DNA of 39,676 nucleotides from SIG299 sp964544055 (GTDB taxonomy: Bacteria > Bacillota > Clostridia > Lachnospirales > Lachnospiraceae), in NCBI GenBank assembly GCA_964544055.1, contig CAZJAA010000030.1, positions 1-39,676 on the forward strand, in the 5' to 3' direction. Shown here in pieces: positions 1 to 9,600 of this stretch (positions are counted from its first letter, which is position 1; each line of letters opens with the position of its first letter). The position numbers were made by a program, and so were the translations under genes. A model generated the notes under the pieces. The model had not been told where the DNA came from. It saw nothing but the letters and a program-made list of their open reading frames with translations, and made no database searches.

Positions 1-86
1 GTCATATAGTTTTTAATACTATATAATAATTATATTAAAAGCTTTATGCGTTTTTTATTACCATAAAAAGTAAAGGAAGCAGAAAA

Positions 87-701
87 ATGGAGAAGAAACA
101 GGAGATAGCCGAAATACGGACCATTTTAGATAATATTAAAAAAATTTCTTATATTAAACCAAATGAGATCCCTGATATTGATTTATACATGGATCAGGTA
201 ACTACGTTTATGGATCAGCATTTGGAACAGACAAAACGTTACAGTGAAGATAAGTTGCTGACAAAAACCATGATTAACAATTATACAAAAAATGATTTAT
301 TGCCATCCCCGGTAAAGAAAAAATATTCCAAAGACCATATGGTTATGCTGATTTTTATATACTATTTAAAGAATTTTCTTTCTATTACGGACATTCAGTC
401 CCTGGTACATCCAATGACGGAACTTTTTTTTGGAGGAAAGGGTGAAATCAGTCTGGATGATATTTATAAAGAAATATATGAAATTGAAAAAGAACAGGCA
501 GGTTCGGTTACCAGAGACATTATTCATAAAGCAAAGGCAGCCGAAAATACTTTTTCGGACATTAAAGATGACGAACAACGGGAATATTTAAGAAAGTATG
601 CTTACGCCTGTTTGTTAAGTTACGATATTTACATGAAGCGTCAAATGTTGGAACGATTGATTGATGAAAAATTTATGGATATAAAAAAGGAAGACCGTTA
701 G
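87..701 (+). CDS. DUF1836 domain-containing protein
   Basis: This is a 204-aa soluble protein of the DUF1836 family, common in Firmicutes and of unknown function. The family hallmark is visible at about residues 20-110: the IDLYMDQVTTFMD segment, then LLTKTMINNYTKNDLLPSPVKKKYS and a hydrophobic helix. The T-MI-NY-K core reads like a MerR-type winged helix, so a DNA-binding role is a reasonable inference but not shown. The start has AAAGGAAG 8-12 bases upstream. A TATAAT sits at 22-27, but its -35 would fall at the window edge. The stop codon lies in the loop of a hairpin shared with the convergent gene on the other strand. Confidence 0.85.
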   Translation: MEKKQEIAEIRTILDNIKKISYIKPNEIPDIDLYMDQVTTFMDQHLEQTKRYSEDKLLTKTMINNYTKNDLLPSPVKKKYSKDHMVMLIFIYYLKNFLSITDIQSLVHPMTELFFGGKGEISLDDIYKEIYEIEKEQAGSVTRDIIHKAKAAENTFSDIKDDEQREYLRKYAYACLLSYDIYMKRQMLERLIDEKFMDIKKEDR

Positions 702-713
702 TCTTCCTTTTTT
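683..713. terminator. Bidirectional intrinsic terminator inside overlapping stops
   Basis: A 13-bp stem AAAAAAGGAAGAC / GTCTTCCTTTTTT with the loop CGTTA is flanked by A-tract and T-tract, so it can end transcription from both sides. The TAG of the upstream gene (699-701) and the TAA of the convergent gene (700-698) sit at the loop and stem edge. The terminator is therefore built from the last codons of both genes. Confidence 0.85.
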
Positions 714-1021
714 TTCTCAAAATGATCGGCTGGTAATGGTTGAATTCTTGCGAATACCATGTCGTAACCGTCGCTACCGTAATTTAAAGAACGGTTAACC
801 CGACTGATTGTAGCAGTTGAAGCACCTGTTTTTTCTGCAATTTCAAGATAAGTTCTTCTGGAACGTAACATGGCAGCTACTTCAAAACGCTGGGATAATG
901 AAAGCAGTTCATTTACCGTACATATATCATCAAAAAAATCATAGCATTCGTCTTTGTCTTTTAAGCTGAGAATGGCATCAAATAAATAGTCAACAGCCGG
1001 GGTTTTAATATTTTTGCTCAT
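698..1021 (-). CDS. YerC/YecD family TrpR-related protein
   Basis: This 107-aa protein has the TrpR-like helix-turn-helix fold typical of the Firmicutes YerC/YecD family. Visible signatures are the acidic N-terminal helix (DECYDFFDDICTVNEL), LSLSQRFEVAAML and the recognition region RRTYLEIAEKTGASTATISRVNRSLNYG at about residues 54-82. Family knowledge points to a DNA-binding transcription factor. The ligand is not established, and residues for tryptophan binding cannot be judged by eye. It is transcribed alone from its own promoter, divergent from nfnA, and ends convergently with the DUF1836 gene with a 4-base overlap. The start has GGGAGGTG about 10 bases upstream. Confidence 0.9.
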   Translation of the reverse strand: MSKNIKTPAVDYLFDAILSLKDKDECYDFFDDICTVNELLSLSQRFEVAAMLRSRRTYLEIAEKTGASTATISRVNRSLNYGSDGYDMVFARIQPLPADHFEKKKED

Positions 1022-1052
1022 AATACACTACACCTCCCTTATATACGTTGAT

Positions 1053-1081
1053 ATTTTACCACTATAACGAATTAAAGTAAA
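1053..1081 (-). promoter_or_regulatory. Sigma-A-type promoter of the yerC-like gene
   Basis: On the minus strand TTTACT and TAAAAT are separated by exactly 17 bases, about 30 bases upstream of the start codon. Inferred from consensus fit only. Confidence 0.5.
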
Positions 1082-1125
1082 GTACTTTTTTAAAATAAAG
1101 CGTAAAATTTATTGTAAAAATTTTT

Positions 1126-1156
1126 TTGACAAAAACTTCACAAACAGGACTAGATT
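1126..1156 (+). promoter_or_regulatory. nfnAB promoter region with Rex-like operator
   Basis: A consensus -35 box TTGACA (1126-1131) is followed by a poor -10 (TAGATT or ACTAGA). The -35 is the left edge of an 18-base dyad, TTGACAAAAACTTCACAA (1126-1143). This matches the Rex consensus TTGTGAANNNNTTCACAA at 12 of the 14 fixed positions; the right arm is perfect. Rex senses NADH/NAD+, which suits an NADH-handling enzyme. The site overlaps the -35, as expected for a repressor. This is inference from sequence similarity. Confidence 0.4.
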
Positions 1157-1218
1157 TTTTCGTACATAAGATGTAAAATTGTAATAGTACATTTATTTTT
1201 TTAAGGAGGTAATCTGGC

Positions 1219-2097
1219 ATGTATGAAATAGTGAAAAAGATTGTTTTATCGCCAAATATTGTACTTATGGATGTGAAAGCACCAAGAACAGCAAAACATT
1301 GTTACCCGGGGCAGTTTGTCATTGTAAAAACGGATGAAAAAGGCGAAAGAATTCCGCTTACCATTTGCGATTACAACAGAGAAGAAGGAACTGTAACCAT
1401 TGTGTTCCAGACGGTTGGGGCTTCTACAAAGATGATGGCGGAATATGAAGTTGGGGATTCTTTCCGTGATTTTGTTGGGCCTTTAGGCTGTAAGTCAGAT
1501 TTAATTGATGAGAGTGCAGAAGAATTAAAAGCAAAGAAAATGCTGTTTATTGCAGGCGGAGTTGGTACTGCTCCGGTTTATCCGCAGGTAAAGTGGCTGC
1601 ATGAACAGGGCGTGGATGTAGATGTGATTATTGGGGCAAGAAATAAAGAACTCATTATTCTCGAAGAAGAAATGAAAAAGGTTGCAGCAAACGTTTATGT
1701 AACTACCGATGATGGTTCCTATGGAAGAAAAGGCAACGTAAACGACTGCTTAAAGGCATTGCTTGCTGAGGGTAAGGTATATGACCATATTGTTGCCATT
1801 GGCCCGCTGATTATGATGAAGTTTGTCTGCCTGTTAACAAAAGAGCTTGGAATTAAAACAGTTGTCAGCATGAATCCAATTATGGTGGACGGTACCGGTA
1901 TGTGTGGTGCCTGTCGTCTTACCGTAGGAAATGAAATTAAATTTGCCTGTGTAGATGGTCCTGAATTTGATGGTCATCTTGTAGATTTTGATGAGGCAAT
2001 GAAGCGTCAGCAACTCTACAAAACAGAAGAGGGAAGGGCAGTACTGCGTGAAAAAGAGGGTGCTACCCATCACGGCGGCTGCGGAAATTGCCAATAA
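1219..2097 (+). CDS. nfnA: NADH-dependent ferredoxin:NADP+ oxidoreductase, small subunit (NfnA)
   Basis: This 292-aa protein is of the sulfide dehydrogenase/dihydroorotate dehydrogenase electron-transfer type. It has a flavin-binding barrel (residues 1-100, with the RIPLTICDY FAD motif near 44-52) and an NAD-binding Rossmann region (about 108-215, beginning LFIAGGVGTAPVYP). The C-terminal [2Fe-2S] motif is DGTGMCGACRLTVG plus Cys244, giving ligands Cys229, Cys232 and Cys244. The tail CGNC is an added Cys pair. With the next gene it forms the Nfn complex, which couples NADH and reduced ferredoxin oxidation to NADP+ reduction by flavin-based bifurcation. AAGGAGGT lies 8 bases before the ATG. 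The partner gene begins 32 bases downstream. Confidence 0.88.
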   Translation: MYEIVKKIVLSPNIVLMDVKAPRTAKHCYPGQFVIVKTDEKGERIPLTICDYNREEGTVTIVFQTVGASTKMMAEYEVGDSFRDFVGPLGCKSDLIDESAEELKAKKMLFIAGGVGTAPVYPQVKWLHEQGVDVDVIIGARNKELIILEEEMKKVAANVYVTTDDGSYGRKGNVNDCLKALLAEGKVYDHIVAIGPLIMMKFVCLLTKELGIKTVVSMNPIMVDGTGMCGACRLTVGNEIKFACVDGPEFDGHLVDFDEAMKRQQLYKTEEGRAVLREKEGATHHGGCGNCQ

Positions 2098-2129
2098 CAG
2101 ATACGGAATATGGAAAGGAGCATAGTACT

Positions 2130-3515
2130 ATGGCAGATGTATTACATAGAGTTCCTGTCAGAGAACAGGACGCAAAGGTAAGAGCAACAAATTTTGAAGA
2201 AGTATGTCTTGGCTACAATATGGAAGAAGCCGTTGCGGAAGCAGCACGTTGCTTAAAGTGTAAAAATCCGCAGTGTCAGAAGGGATGTCCGGTCAGCATC
2301 GATATTCCCGGCTTTATTAAAGAGGTTCAGAATCAGAATATTTCAGGTGCTTACAGCGTTATCAGCCAGTATTCTGCACTGCCGGCAGTATGCGGACGTG
2401 TCTGCCCGCAGGAATCCCAGTGCGAAGCAAAATGTATCCGCGGTATCAAGGCAGAACCGGTTTCTATTGGTAAGTTAGAGCGTTTTGTTGCCGATTGGGC
2501 AAGAGAAAATAAAATTCAGCCAAAGGTAGAAGTAGAAAAGAAAGGTAAAAAAGTAGCAATCATTGGTTCCGGCCCTGCAGGTCTTACTTGTGCAGGCGAT
2601 CTGGCAAAGCTTGGCTATGATGTAACCATTTTTGAAGCACTGCATGAGGCAGGCGGCGTTTTGGTTTATGGCATTCCTGAGTTCCGTCTGCCAAAGGGTA
2701 CGGTTGTAAAAAGCGAAATTGAAAATGTTAAAGCACTTGGTGTAAAAATTGAAACCAACGTGATTATCGGTAAATCTACCACAATTGATCAGTTAATGGA
2801 TGAAGAAGGCTTCTCTGCGGTATTTATTGGCTCTGGTGCAGGACTGCCGAAATTCATGGGCATTCCGGGAGAAAATGCCAATGGTGTATTTTCTGCCAAT
2901 GAGTTTTTAACAAGAAATAACTTGATGAAGGCGTTTGATGATGCATATGATACACCAATCTTTAAAGGAAAAAAGGTTGCTGTAGTCGGCGGTGGTAACG
3001 TTGCGATGGATGCAGCAAGAACAGCCCTGCGTCTGGGTGCTACCACTTACATTGTATATCGCAGAAGTGAAGAAGAACTTCCTGCGCGTGTGGAAGAAGT
3101 ACATCATGCAAAGGAAGAGGGGATTATTTTCAAACTGCTTACCAACCCAACAGAAATTCTGGTAGACGAAAACGGCTGGGTAAAAGGCATGACCTGCGTG
3201 GAAATGGAACTTGGTGAACCGGATGCTTCCGGCAGAAGAAGACCGGTGGTAAAGGAAGGTTCGGAATTTGAATTAGAAGTAGACACGGTTATTATGTCTC
3301 TAGGAACCAGTCCAAATCCTCTGATTACCTCTACAACAAAGGGATTAGAGTGCAATAAATGGAAATGTATTGTAGCTGATGAAGCAAATGGTCAGACCTC
3401 CCGTGAAAGCGTATTTGCCGGTGGTGATGCGGTTACCGGTGCAGCAACAGTGATTCTTGCTATGGGTGCCGGACGTGCTGCAGCCAAGGGTATTGACGAA
3501 TACTTGTCCAGATAA
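2130..3515 (+). CDS. nfnB: NADPH-dependent glutamate synthase-like / Nfn large subunit (NfnB, GltA)
   Basis: This 461-aa flavoprotein has an N-terminal double [4Fe-4S] domain (CLKCKNPQCQKGCPVSID and CGRVCPQESQCEAKC), an FAD Rossmann motif IIGSGPAGLTCAG (about residues 145-157) and an NADP-binding motif VVGGGNVAMDAARTA near residue 290. The C-terminal GDAVTGAATVILAMGAG is the second FAD contact. Alone such proteins are annotated as glutamate synthase small chain. Immediately after nfnA, and with no glutamate synthase large-subunit gene nearby, NfnB is the better call. I place the start at the ATG at 2130 because AAAGGAG is 9 bases upstream. An earlier in-frame ATG at 2088 would overlap nfnA and lacks a ribosome site. 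Confidence 0.88.
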   Translation: MADVLHRVPVREQDAKVRATNFEEVCLGYNMEEAVAEAARCLKCKNPQCQKGCPVSIDIPGFIKEVQNQNISGAYSVISQYSALPAVCGRVCPQESQCEAKCIRGIKAEPVSIGKLERFVADWARENKIQPKVEVEKKGKKVAIIGSGPAGLTCAGDLAKLGYDVTIFEALHEAGGVLVYGIPEFRLPKGTVVKSEIENVKALGVKIETNVIIGKSTTIDQLMDEEGFSAVFIGSGAGLPKFMGIPGENANGVFSANEFLTRNNLMKAFDDAYDTPIFKGKKVAVVGGGNVAMDAARTALRLGATTYIVYRRSEEELPARVEEVHHAKEEGIIFKLLTNPTEILVDENGWVKGMTCVEMELGEPDASGRRRPVVKEGSEFELEVDTVIMSLGTSPNPLITSTTKGLECNKWKCIVADEANGQTSRESVFAGGDAVTGAATVILAMGAGRAAAKGIDEYLSR

Positions 3516-3562
3516 GTTGTGCAAATTGCACAAAAAAAGTAGTAAAAAATCTACAAAATGAA

Positions 3563-3596
3563 AAGAAGCCTGCTCTTGCAACAGGCTTCTTTTTTT
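3563..3596 (+). terminator. Intrinsic terminator of nfnAB
   Basis: The stem AAGAAGCCTG / CAGGCTTCTT has a 9-base loop and is followed by a run of T. It lies 47 bases after the nfnB stop. Confidence 0.9.
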
Positions 3597-3705
3597 GATA
3601 CAATAGAGTCAGCTTCAAAATCTTGTGATTCTGAGATTCTATTAATTTAGCCCAATCCTATGGCAGGGATTCTGGTGCAATGCTTACCCAAAGAAAGGAA
3701 AAACA

Positions 3706-4623
3706 TTGAATAACGAAAAAGAATATGTGGATTTTTTGACAGAACTTATTAAACGCATGGAAAATCATTATGCAGGAAAGGTGACAGGAGAAGTTTGCAC
3801 TTCTGTAAAAAATAATAATGTGCCTGCAATAGGGCTTTTATTAAAAAAGGACGGAGAACAGATTGCTCCCAATTTTTATCTGGAGAAGCAGTTTGTTGAC
3901 TGGATGTGCGGAATTAATACATTAGATGAAGTGTTTGAACAGCTTCGCAAAACATACGAAGAAGAATTAAAGAACAATAGCTGGCTTCCATCGCAGATAT
4001 CGTTCACATGGGAAGAATTCCGGCATAACGTTTACATGCGCCTTATCAATACAGAATGGAACAAGGATATGCTGCCGAATATCCCGCATCAGGAATTTCT
4101 CGATTTGTCCATTGTTTATTACTATTTTCTTTCTGTTGCCCATGGAATGAATGGAACCATTCTTATCACCAACGAACATATGAAGCTACTTGGCATTTCC
4201 TTAGAAGAGTTGCAGGCAGAGGCAAAGAAGAATGAAGAACTTTTTTGCCCACCGAATCTGTATTCCATGTGGGGAGAAAGAGAATACCCTCAGAAAATAG
4301 AAGATGGAAAATTTGAAAGTGTAGTAGATAAAAGCGGACTTATGTACATCATGACAAATAAAAAAGGTATGTTTGGAGCCTCAATAATGACGGCTCAAAA
4401 AGAACTCCAGCGTTTCGCAGAACATATTTCCGGAAGTTTTTATATTTTGCCAAGCAGTGTCCATGAAATTATTCTGGTTCCGGAAACAGATGATTTTTCT
4501 GCGGAATATTTTGCTCCTATGGTTCACGATATCAATAAAACTCATGTAAATCCTATAGAAGTACTTTCTGACAGCATTTATTTTTATGATATGGAAGCCG
4601 AAAGTGTAAGAAAACTGATGTAA
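3706..4623 (+). CDS. DUF5688 family protein
   Basis: This 305-aa protein is of the DUF5688 type, abundant in Lachnospiraceae and of unknown function. Recognised features are the N-terminal segment leading to PAIGLLLKKDGEQIAPNFYLE (about 35-55) and the C-terminal stretch GSFYILPSSVHEIILVP (about 244-260), typical of the family. No signal peptide or membrane segment is seen, so it should be cytoplasmic. The start is a TTG at 3706, with AAGAAAGG 8-15 bases upstream; no ATG is available at this position. It is a monocistron between the nfnB terminator and the promoter of the lipoprotein gene. No catalytic motif is apparent. Confidence 0.8.
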   Translation: MNNEKEYVDFLTELIKRMENHYAGKVTGEVCTSVKNNNVPAIGLLLKKDGEQIAPNFYLEKQFVDWMCGINTLDEVFEQLRKTYEEELKNNSWLPSQISFTWEEFRHNVYMRLINTEWNKDMLPNIPHQEFLDLSIVYYYFLSVAHGMNGTILITNEHMKLLGISLEELQAEAKKNEELFCPPNLYSMWGEREYPQKIEDGKFESVVDKSGLMYIMTNKKGMFGASIMTAQKELQRFAEHISGSFYILPSSVHEIILVPETDDFSAEYFAPMVHDINKTHVNPIEVLSDSIYFYDMEAESVRKLM

Positions 4624-4724
4624 ATCTGCAATGAGTAATCTGTCCGGATGAATGGGCGGCAGTAGTCCATGATTGTCCGCCTGTTTTCAAGGTTCCGATA
4701 TATCCGGTGTAAATGGAAAAGAAA

Positions 4725-4760
4725 AAATATCTTGACAGAGAGAGAAAATAAGGATATTTT
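4725..4760 (+). promoter_or_regulatory. Promoter of the lipoprotein gene, framed by an inverted repeat
   Basis: TTGACA (4732-4737) and TATTTT (4755-4760) are 17 bases apart. The inverted repeat AAATATC (4725-4731) / GATATTT (4753-4759) brackets the -35 and spacer and overlaps the -10, an arrangement that could be an operator. The transcript would have a leader of about 145 bases, including a small hairpin TTCTGC-CAT-GCAGAA near 4813-4827. Confidence 0.45.
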
Positions 4761-4910
4761 AAAACTGTACATACATAAGCAGTAAAATAAAAACAATTAT
4801 AGGCAATTTCATTTCTGCCATGCAGAACCAGAACTGTTTGTGTATTCGTTTATATATGGAAAACAGTTATGATTTTTATACATCACATAAATTAAACGGA
4901 GGAAGAAACC

Positions 4911-6467
4911 ATGAGAAAGAAAAACCTAATCATTATTGCAATTGTGATAATCGCATTGTTTGCCATGAGCCTGCTTGCAGGTTGTACAAAAAATGACACA
5001 ACGCTGCCGACACCGACACCGGAAATTACACAGACAACTTCGCCCGTGCCGGATGAGATTACCGAAACAGTGTCACCCACAATTCCATTAACAGAAATCA
5101 CACCAACGGAAGGAGAAACCGTTTTACCGGAAACCCCGGCACCAACGGAAGCCGCTGCACCGGTAGAACTGACACCAACGATACTTCCACTTCTGACAGA
5201 AGTTCCTGTTACACAGCCACCGGTTACTCCGGAATTATCCACCATTCCAACGGAAACACCAGAGCCTACAGCAACCCCGGAACCGACTCCAATTGTGTGG
5301 GATGATACCCATATGATTTTAATGTTTCAGGCTGGAGATGATGTCTGGTATAAGTATTATGATGACGGTACATTACGAGTCACCGGTACAGGGAGTACAT
5401 GGGATGATGACATGGTATATGTAGAGGGAGCAGGATGGAAAGGTAAATTTGATTTGCTTCGTGAAGAAGCAGGTGATACCATGATTATAGAACCGTACAA
5501 CGGAATAAATTGGCAATGTTATAAAATTGATGATAAAGTAACAAAAATTATTGTAGAAGAAGGAATTACTCATATCGGTAGAAGTGCTTTAGCTTTTTAT
5601 CGCGATGTCACTAGTGTAACACTCCCATCATCGTTAAAGAGCATAGGCAAAAACGGCTTTGGATATACTGGTATCGGATGGTTTAATGATAATATTGAGA
5701 CGGTGGAATGGATAGGACTGGATTTTTCAAACATTACTGCGGAATATAATTCTTTTACAAATGTTAAAGGCATAGAAAACTATAAAGATGCCATGCAGTA
5801 CGCTGCAACCCCAATACCAGAACCTACAGCAACCCCAATACCTCCTTATTGCAGCCCAACCCCAACGCCAATTCCGGACCCGGATAACCCAAGACTCTGT
5901 TACACCTATCAGATGGGTGCTTCCGGAAGCGATGTTACCTATGAGTTTTGGGATAACGGTTATCTTTATATCAAAGGCAAAGGCAAGATTTTAGACCGTG
6001 GCGAGCTGTTTAATTGGAACTATTATACAGACGACTACAATACTGGATTTTTAAATTTCCGTGAACAGATTGCCGGAATAAGTAAACGTGACGCAATTAG
6101 TCAATATCCGGAAGTCTGGGAGCAGATGCGTTCAGGCAATTCAAAAATATCTCAAGAAGCAGACGCATTTCTGGATTCCATTGAATATGTCGTTGTAGAA
6201 GACGGTATAACCCATCTGGCATCCGGTGCGACTAGTGTAAAGGAAATGTGGCTTCCAAAATCAGTAACGGATGTGGCATATTATACAAACTTTTCTGTGG
6301 AAATACTGCACTGTTACCAGGGCGATACTGCCGTTACGGTGACAGCTCCGGTAACGATTCATCCAAGAACAGGGAAAAGATACGGAAAAGATATTTACGA
6401 CCTGTTTGAAGCACTGACCGACCCGGAAGTCGCAGAAAGATATGAGATTACAATTACAAAAGAATAA
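4911..6467 (+). CDS. Lipoprotein with two BspA-type (LRR_5-like) modules
   Basis: This 518-aa surface lipoprotein has an N-terminal membrane segment ending in the lipobox LLAGC (Cys25). A Pro/Thr/Glu-rich stalk (about 28-128, many TPTPE-like units) would span the cell wall. Module 1 (about 130-290) begins with the DDGTLRVTGTG strand typical of Lachnospiraceae BspA proteins and has one recognisable leucine-rich unit, GITHIGRSALAF...VTLPSSLKSIG (about 216-246). A second Pro/Thr linker (about 298-327) leads to module 2 (about 328-518), with DNGYLYIKGKG and a degenerate LRR. GGAGGAAG precedes the ATG. The role is probably adhesion or ligand binding outside the cell; this is inferred from the family. 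The TP-rich linkers resemble the one in the giant protein downstream. Confidence 0.75.
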   Translation: MRKKNLIIIAIVIIALFAMSLLAGCTKNDTTLPTPTPEITQTTSPVPDEITETVSPTIPLTEITPTEGETVLPETPAPTEAAAPVELTPTILPLLTEVPVTQPPVTPELSTIPTETPEPTATPEPTPIVWDDTHMILMFQAGDDVWYKYYDDGTLRVTGTGSTWDDDMVYVEGAGWKGKFDLLREEAGDTMIIEPYNGINWQCYKIDDKVTKIIVEEGITHIGRSALAFYRDVTSVTLPSSLKSIGKNGFGYTGIGWFNDNIETVEWIGLDFSNITAEYNSFTNVKGIENYKDAMQYAATPIPEPTATPIPPYCSPTPTPIPDPDNPRLCYTYQMGASGSDVTYEFWDNGYLYIKGKGKILDRGELFNWNYYTDDYNTGFLNFREQIAGISKRDAISQYPEVWEQMRSGNSKISQEADAFLDSIEYVVVEDGITHLASGATSVKEMWLPKSVTDVAYYTNFSVEILHCYQGDTAVTVTAPVTIHPRTGKRYGKDIYDLFEALTDPEVAERYEITITKE

Positions 6468-6476
6468 ACTTTACCG

Positions 6477-6503
6477 GGGGCAGAGCAAAACTGCCCCTTT
6501 TTT
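6477..6503 (+). terminator. Intrinsic terminator of the lipoprotein gene
   Basis: The stem GGGGCAG / CTGCCCC has a 7-base loop and six T residues after it. It separates the lipoprotein gene from the giant gene, so the two are probably separate transcription units. Confidence 0.88.
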
Positions 6504-6612
6504 CAAAAATATAATTCTAATAATTCCATATAACATGTAACAAAAATCCCCAATTGAAAAAATCAGAAAATTGCACATTGATTACATAGAATCCAGGAAA
6601 GGAGCATAAACT

Positions 6613-9600
6613 ATGCAAAAATTTGAAAAAGCATGGATAAAAACACCAGAAATCAATGGTAAAACAAAACAGAGGATGAAGCTGTGGCTTATTCTGTTGC
6701 TGTGTTGTATCAGTACATTTTGTACCGTAACAGCATACGCCGCATCCACTTATTCCTCCTCGACCTGTCCGCATAATGGCAAGCCGGTAACAGTAGGTTA
6801 TGCAGGCTGTTCCGCCTGTGGGGGCAGTGGATATAATTATGAAAACGAAAAAGTGTGGAAAAATCACAATGGATACTTTTCAGGAAATACAATCCATGAA
6901 GGTTCCGGTACAAATATGCTGGAAACCGGAGGAACGTATGAGAATCGTGTTGATGGAAAAACATATGATGTATCCATTAAAACCTATTACCGTTGCTACA
7001 ACTGTGGTGACACCGGATACGACTGTAAAAAATATGATGAAGTGGTTTCTATAGAGTATTATGATAAAAATACCGGAGAACTCATTGAAAAAGTCAACGG
7101 AACTGCCGGAGAAGCCAAGGGCTATGTTCCAATCCGTTGGTGCAATGTATGCGGTCCTAAAGGAGCAGGAACCACGGTTGCCACATGGGCGCAGAAGCAC
7201 TTTCCAAAGGATGCGGATATTACGGTATCGTATGTGGACGAAAAGGGAAATGAAATTGCAGCAACAGGAGAATATACCTGTGCCTATGATAAGACATGGA
7301 AAATTACTGCACCGTCCGAGCTTTCTTATAACGGAAAAACTTATCAGTACTCTAAGGGAAGTGTAAGCCCGACAGCAACGGTCAATGGTGCGGATGTTTC
7401 CATTACCGTTTCAAAGTCTGCATATACGGTCACGTTTACCTATAAAGAAACATCCAAGGCAGAAACAAAAATAACGGTAGACGGCAGTGCAAGCATTTCT
7501 TTAAACGGCAATAACTCCATTAGTGGCAGCTACCGTGTCAAAGTCACCGGTGGGAAATTTGATAGCTGCCGTGTTGGCTGGGCAAGTGTGGCACCGGGAG
7601 ATTCTTCCGGAACAGTAGGATATCAAAGTGCCGGAAGCAATTCAGATACCGCCAGCGGAAGCGTATCAAAATCCGATGTGAAATCCCTGTATACTTATTA
7701 TCTTGTAGTAGAAGTAACTGTGGACGGAAAGGAGCAATATTTTTATTCCAATCAGATAACAGTCGGAGTGGCAGCAACACCAACCCCAAAACCAACCACA
7801 GCACCGACACCAACACCAAAGTTGCCGGTTAAATTAGAAGTATTGGAACCGCCTAATGTAGTATTGCCGGAAAAGCCGATTACAAATACGATACCAAAGC
7901 CACCGGCACCGACCAGTGTGCCAACCTATGACACCGGACACCTGTATGAATGCTATACCGGATATAAGCATACACACAGCGGCTCCAATACATCCGGTAC
8001 AGGATGTTATACCACCTATTCTTATACAGACTATTATAGCTGCACTTATTGTGGCGGTAACGGAATGTCCGATACCGATTGTTCCTCCTGTGATGGAACC
8101 GGAAAAAGGGATAACGTGGATAATTGTACGGAACCGAAATGTAGCGGCGGTACTTATACAATATCCTGTTCCACCTGTAACGGAACCGGAAAAGTAAAGT
8201 GTAGCAGATGTTCCGGAATCGGAGAAACCGGTAGCAACTGTGGTGGAACTTATGAAAAGGTAAGTAAGCATAAGTTTTCAACTTCTTCCGAAACTTGTGG
8301 CACCTGTAAGGGTACTGGAAAAACAAGAACAAAGAACTGTATCGCATGTAGCGGAACCGGAAGAATAGGAAAGTGTTCTGACTGTTCCGGCAGTGGCGGT
8401 GACAGCTGTGGCAGTTGTAGCGGAACCGGATATTCTGTAAAAATAATGAATTATAAATGTACTACTTGTAGTAACACTGGCTCCTATGATGCAGTGCGGG
8501 GAAGCTTACCAAGTTCTTGTAGCAACTGTAATACATTAGGTACTTTGGTGCATACGAGTACAGGTAATTCTGTAAAATGTAATCTCTGTAATGGAAGTGG
8601 AAATACAACCTGTTCTTCCTGCAATGGGGATGGAAAAACAGCCTGCCCTACCTGTAGCGGGAATGGTAAAACATTAGAAGATTGTAGTAATTGTAACGGT
8701 AGCAAAAAGATAACAAAATATACCTGTAAGGAATGTGATACCGAAGTCTGGAGCAGTTCTTCGGCAACGGCACATACCAATTCGAATGTTACTTATGTCT
8801 GTAGCAATGATAGTTCCCATACCAGCACCCAAAGCGGCACTTGTAAGGTATCAACAAAGAAAACGTGTGAAACCTGTAGCGGAACTGGCAAAGTAGCCTG
8901 TACCCAGACGGTAACCTATAACGATTCAACGAAAACCTGTTCCAGTGGAAGCTATTCCTTTAACTGTGGAACCTGCGGTGGTGATGGAAAAATCGAAGGA
9001 ATTTGCCCTTATTGTGATGGCTATAGAAAAGAACTGTGCTGGAGGGCTTCTTCTTATGGTAACTGTCCGGATATGTCTACGGCATATTATAAGCTATCCT
9101 GTGGAAAAACTGCCGGAAACTATTATGTAAACAACACAGAATGTTCCTCACTCTGTAAACACATTATCACAGCATATGAACCGGTATATCCGGAGATTAC
9201 CACAACGCTTTTGGACATAAAAGATAACGGATGGACACTGGATGCCTATGCAAGAGCCCATATTACAGTACTGGCATCCTCGCATACCTCTTATGTGTCC
9301 CCATTTGAAGCGGACTGCAGCTATACGGCACTGGATACCAGCAAATACAATACCGTACAAACGATTACACTAACTTTTGGCGGAAGCGGCTGGTATCTTA
9401 AGGATGCCCATGCCGGAACACCAAAAACTGTCAGTATGACAATGAAAGTCACGATTGATTCCAATGTGACGGTATCGTTTGATGCCGGACTTGGAAGAGT
9501 CAACACGCCTACAAAAGTTTATAAATACGGCTCATCTTACGGAAGTCTGCCAAGTCCGACCGCACCGACAGGCTATCAGTTTGTGGGTTGGTACACCAAA

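Noticed and set aside
4892..5245. A 117-codon minus-strand frame rich in Gly, Ser and Val
   Set aside because: It is the antisense reading of the Pro/Thr stalk of the lipoprotein; repeat-rich coding DNA gives open antisense frames by chance.
7834..8347. Two minus-strand frames of 145 and 155 codons opposite the Cys-rich block
   Set aside because: They are mirror readings of a biased repeat-coding sequence, full of low-complexity residues, with no ribosome site or family match.
8041..9027. A possible CRISPR or tandem DNA repeat array
   Set aside because: Unit spacing is irregular, the frame is open throughout, and the pattern follows codons for CxxCxGxG; it is a protein repeat.
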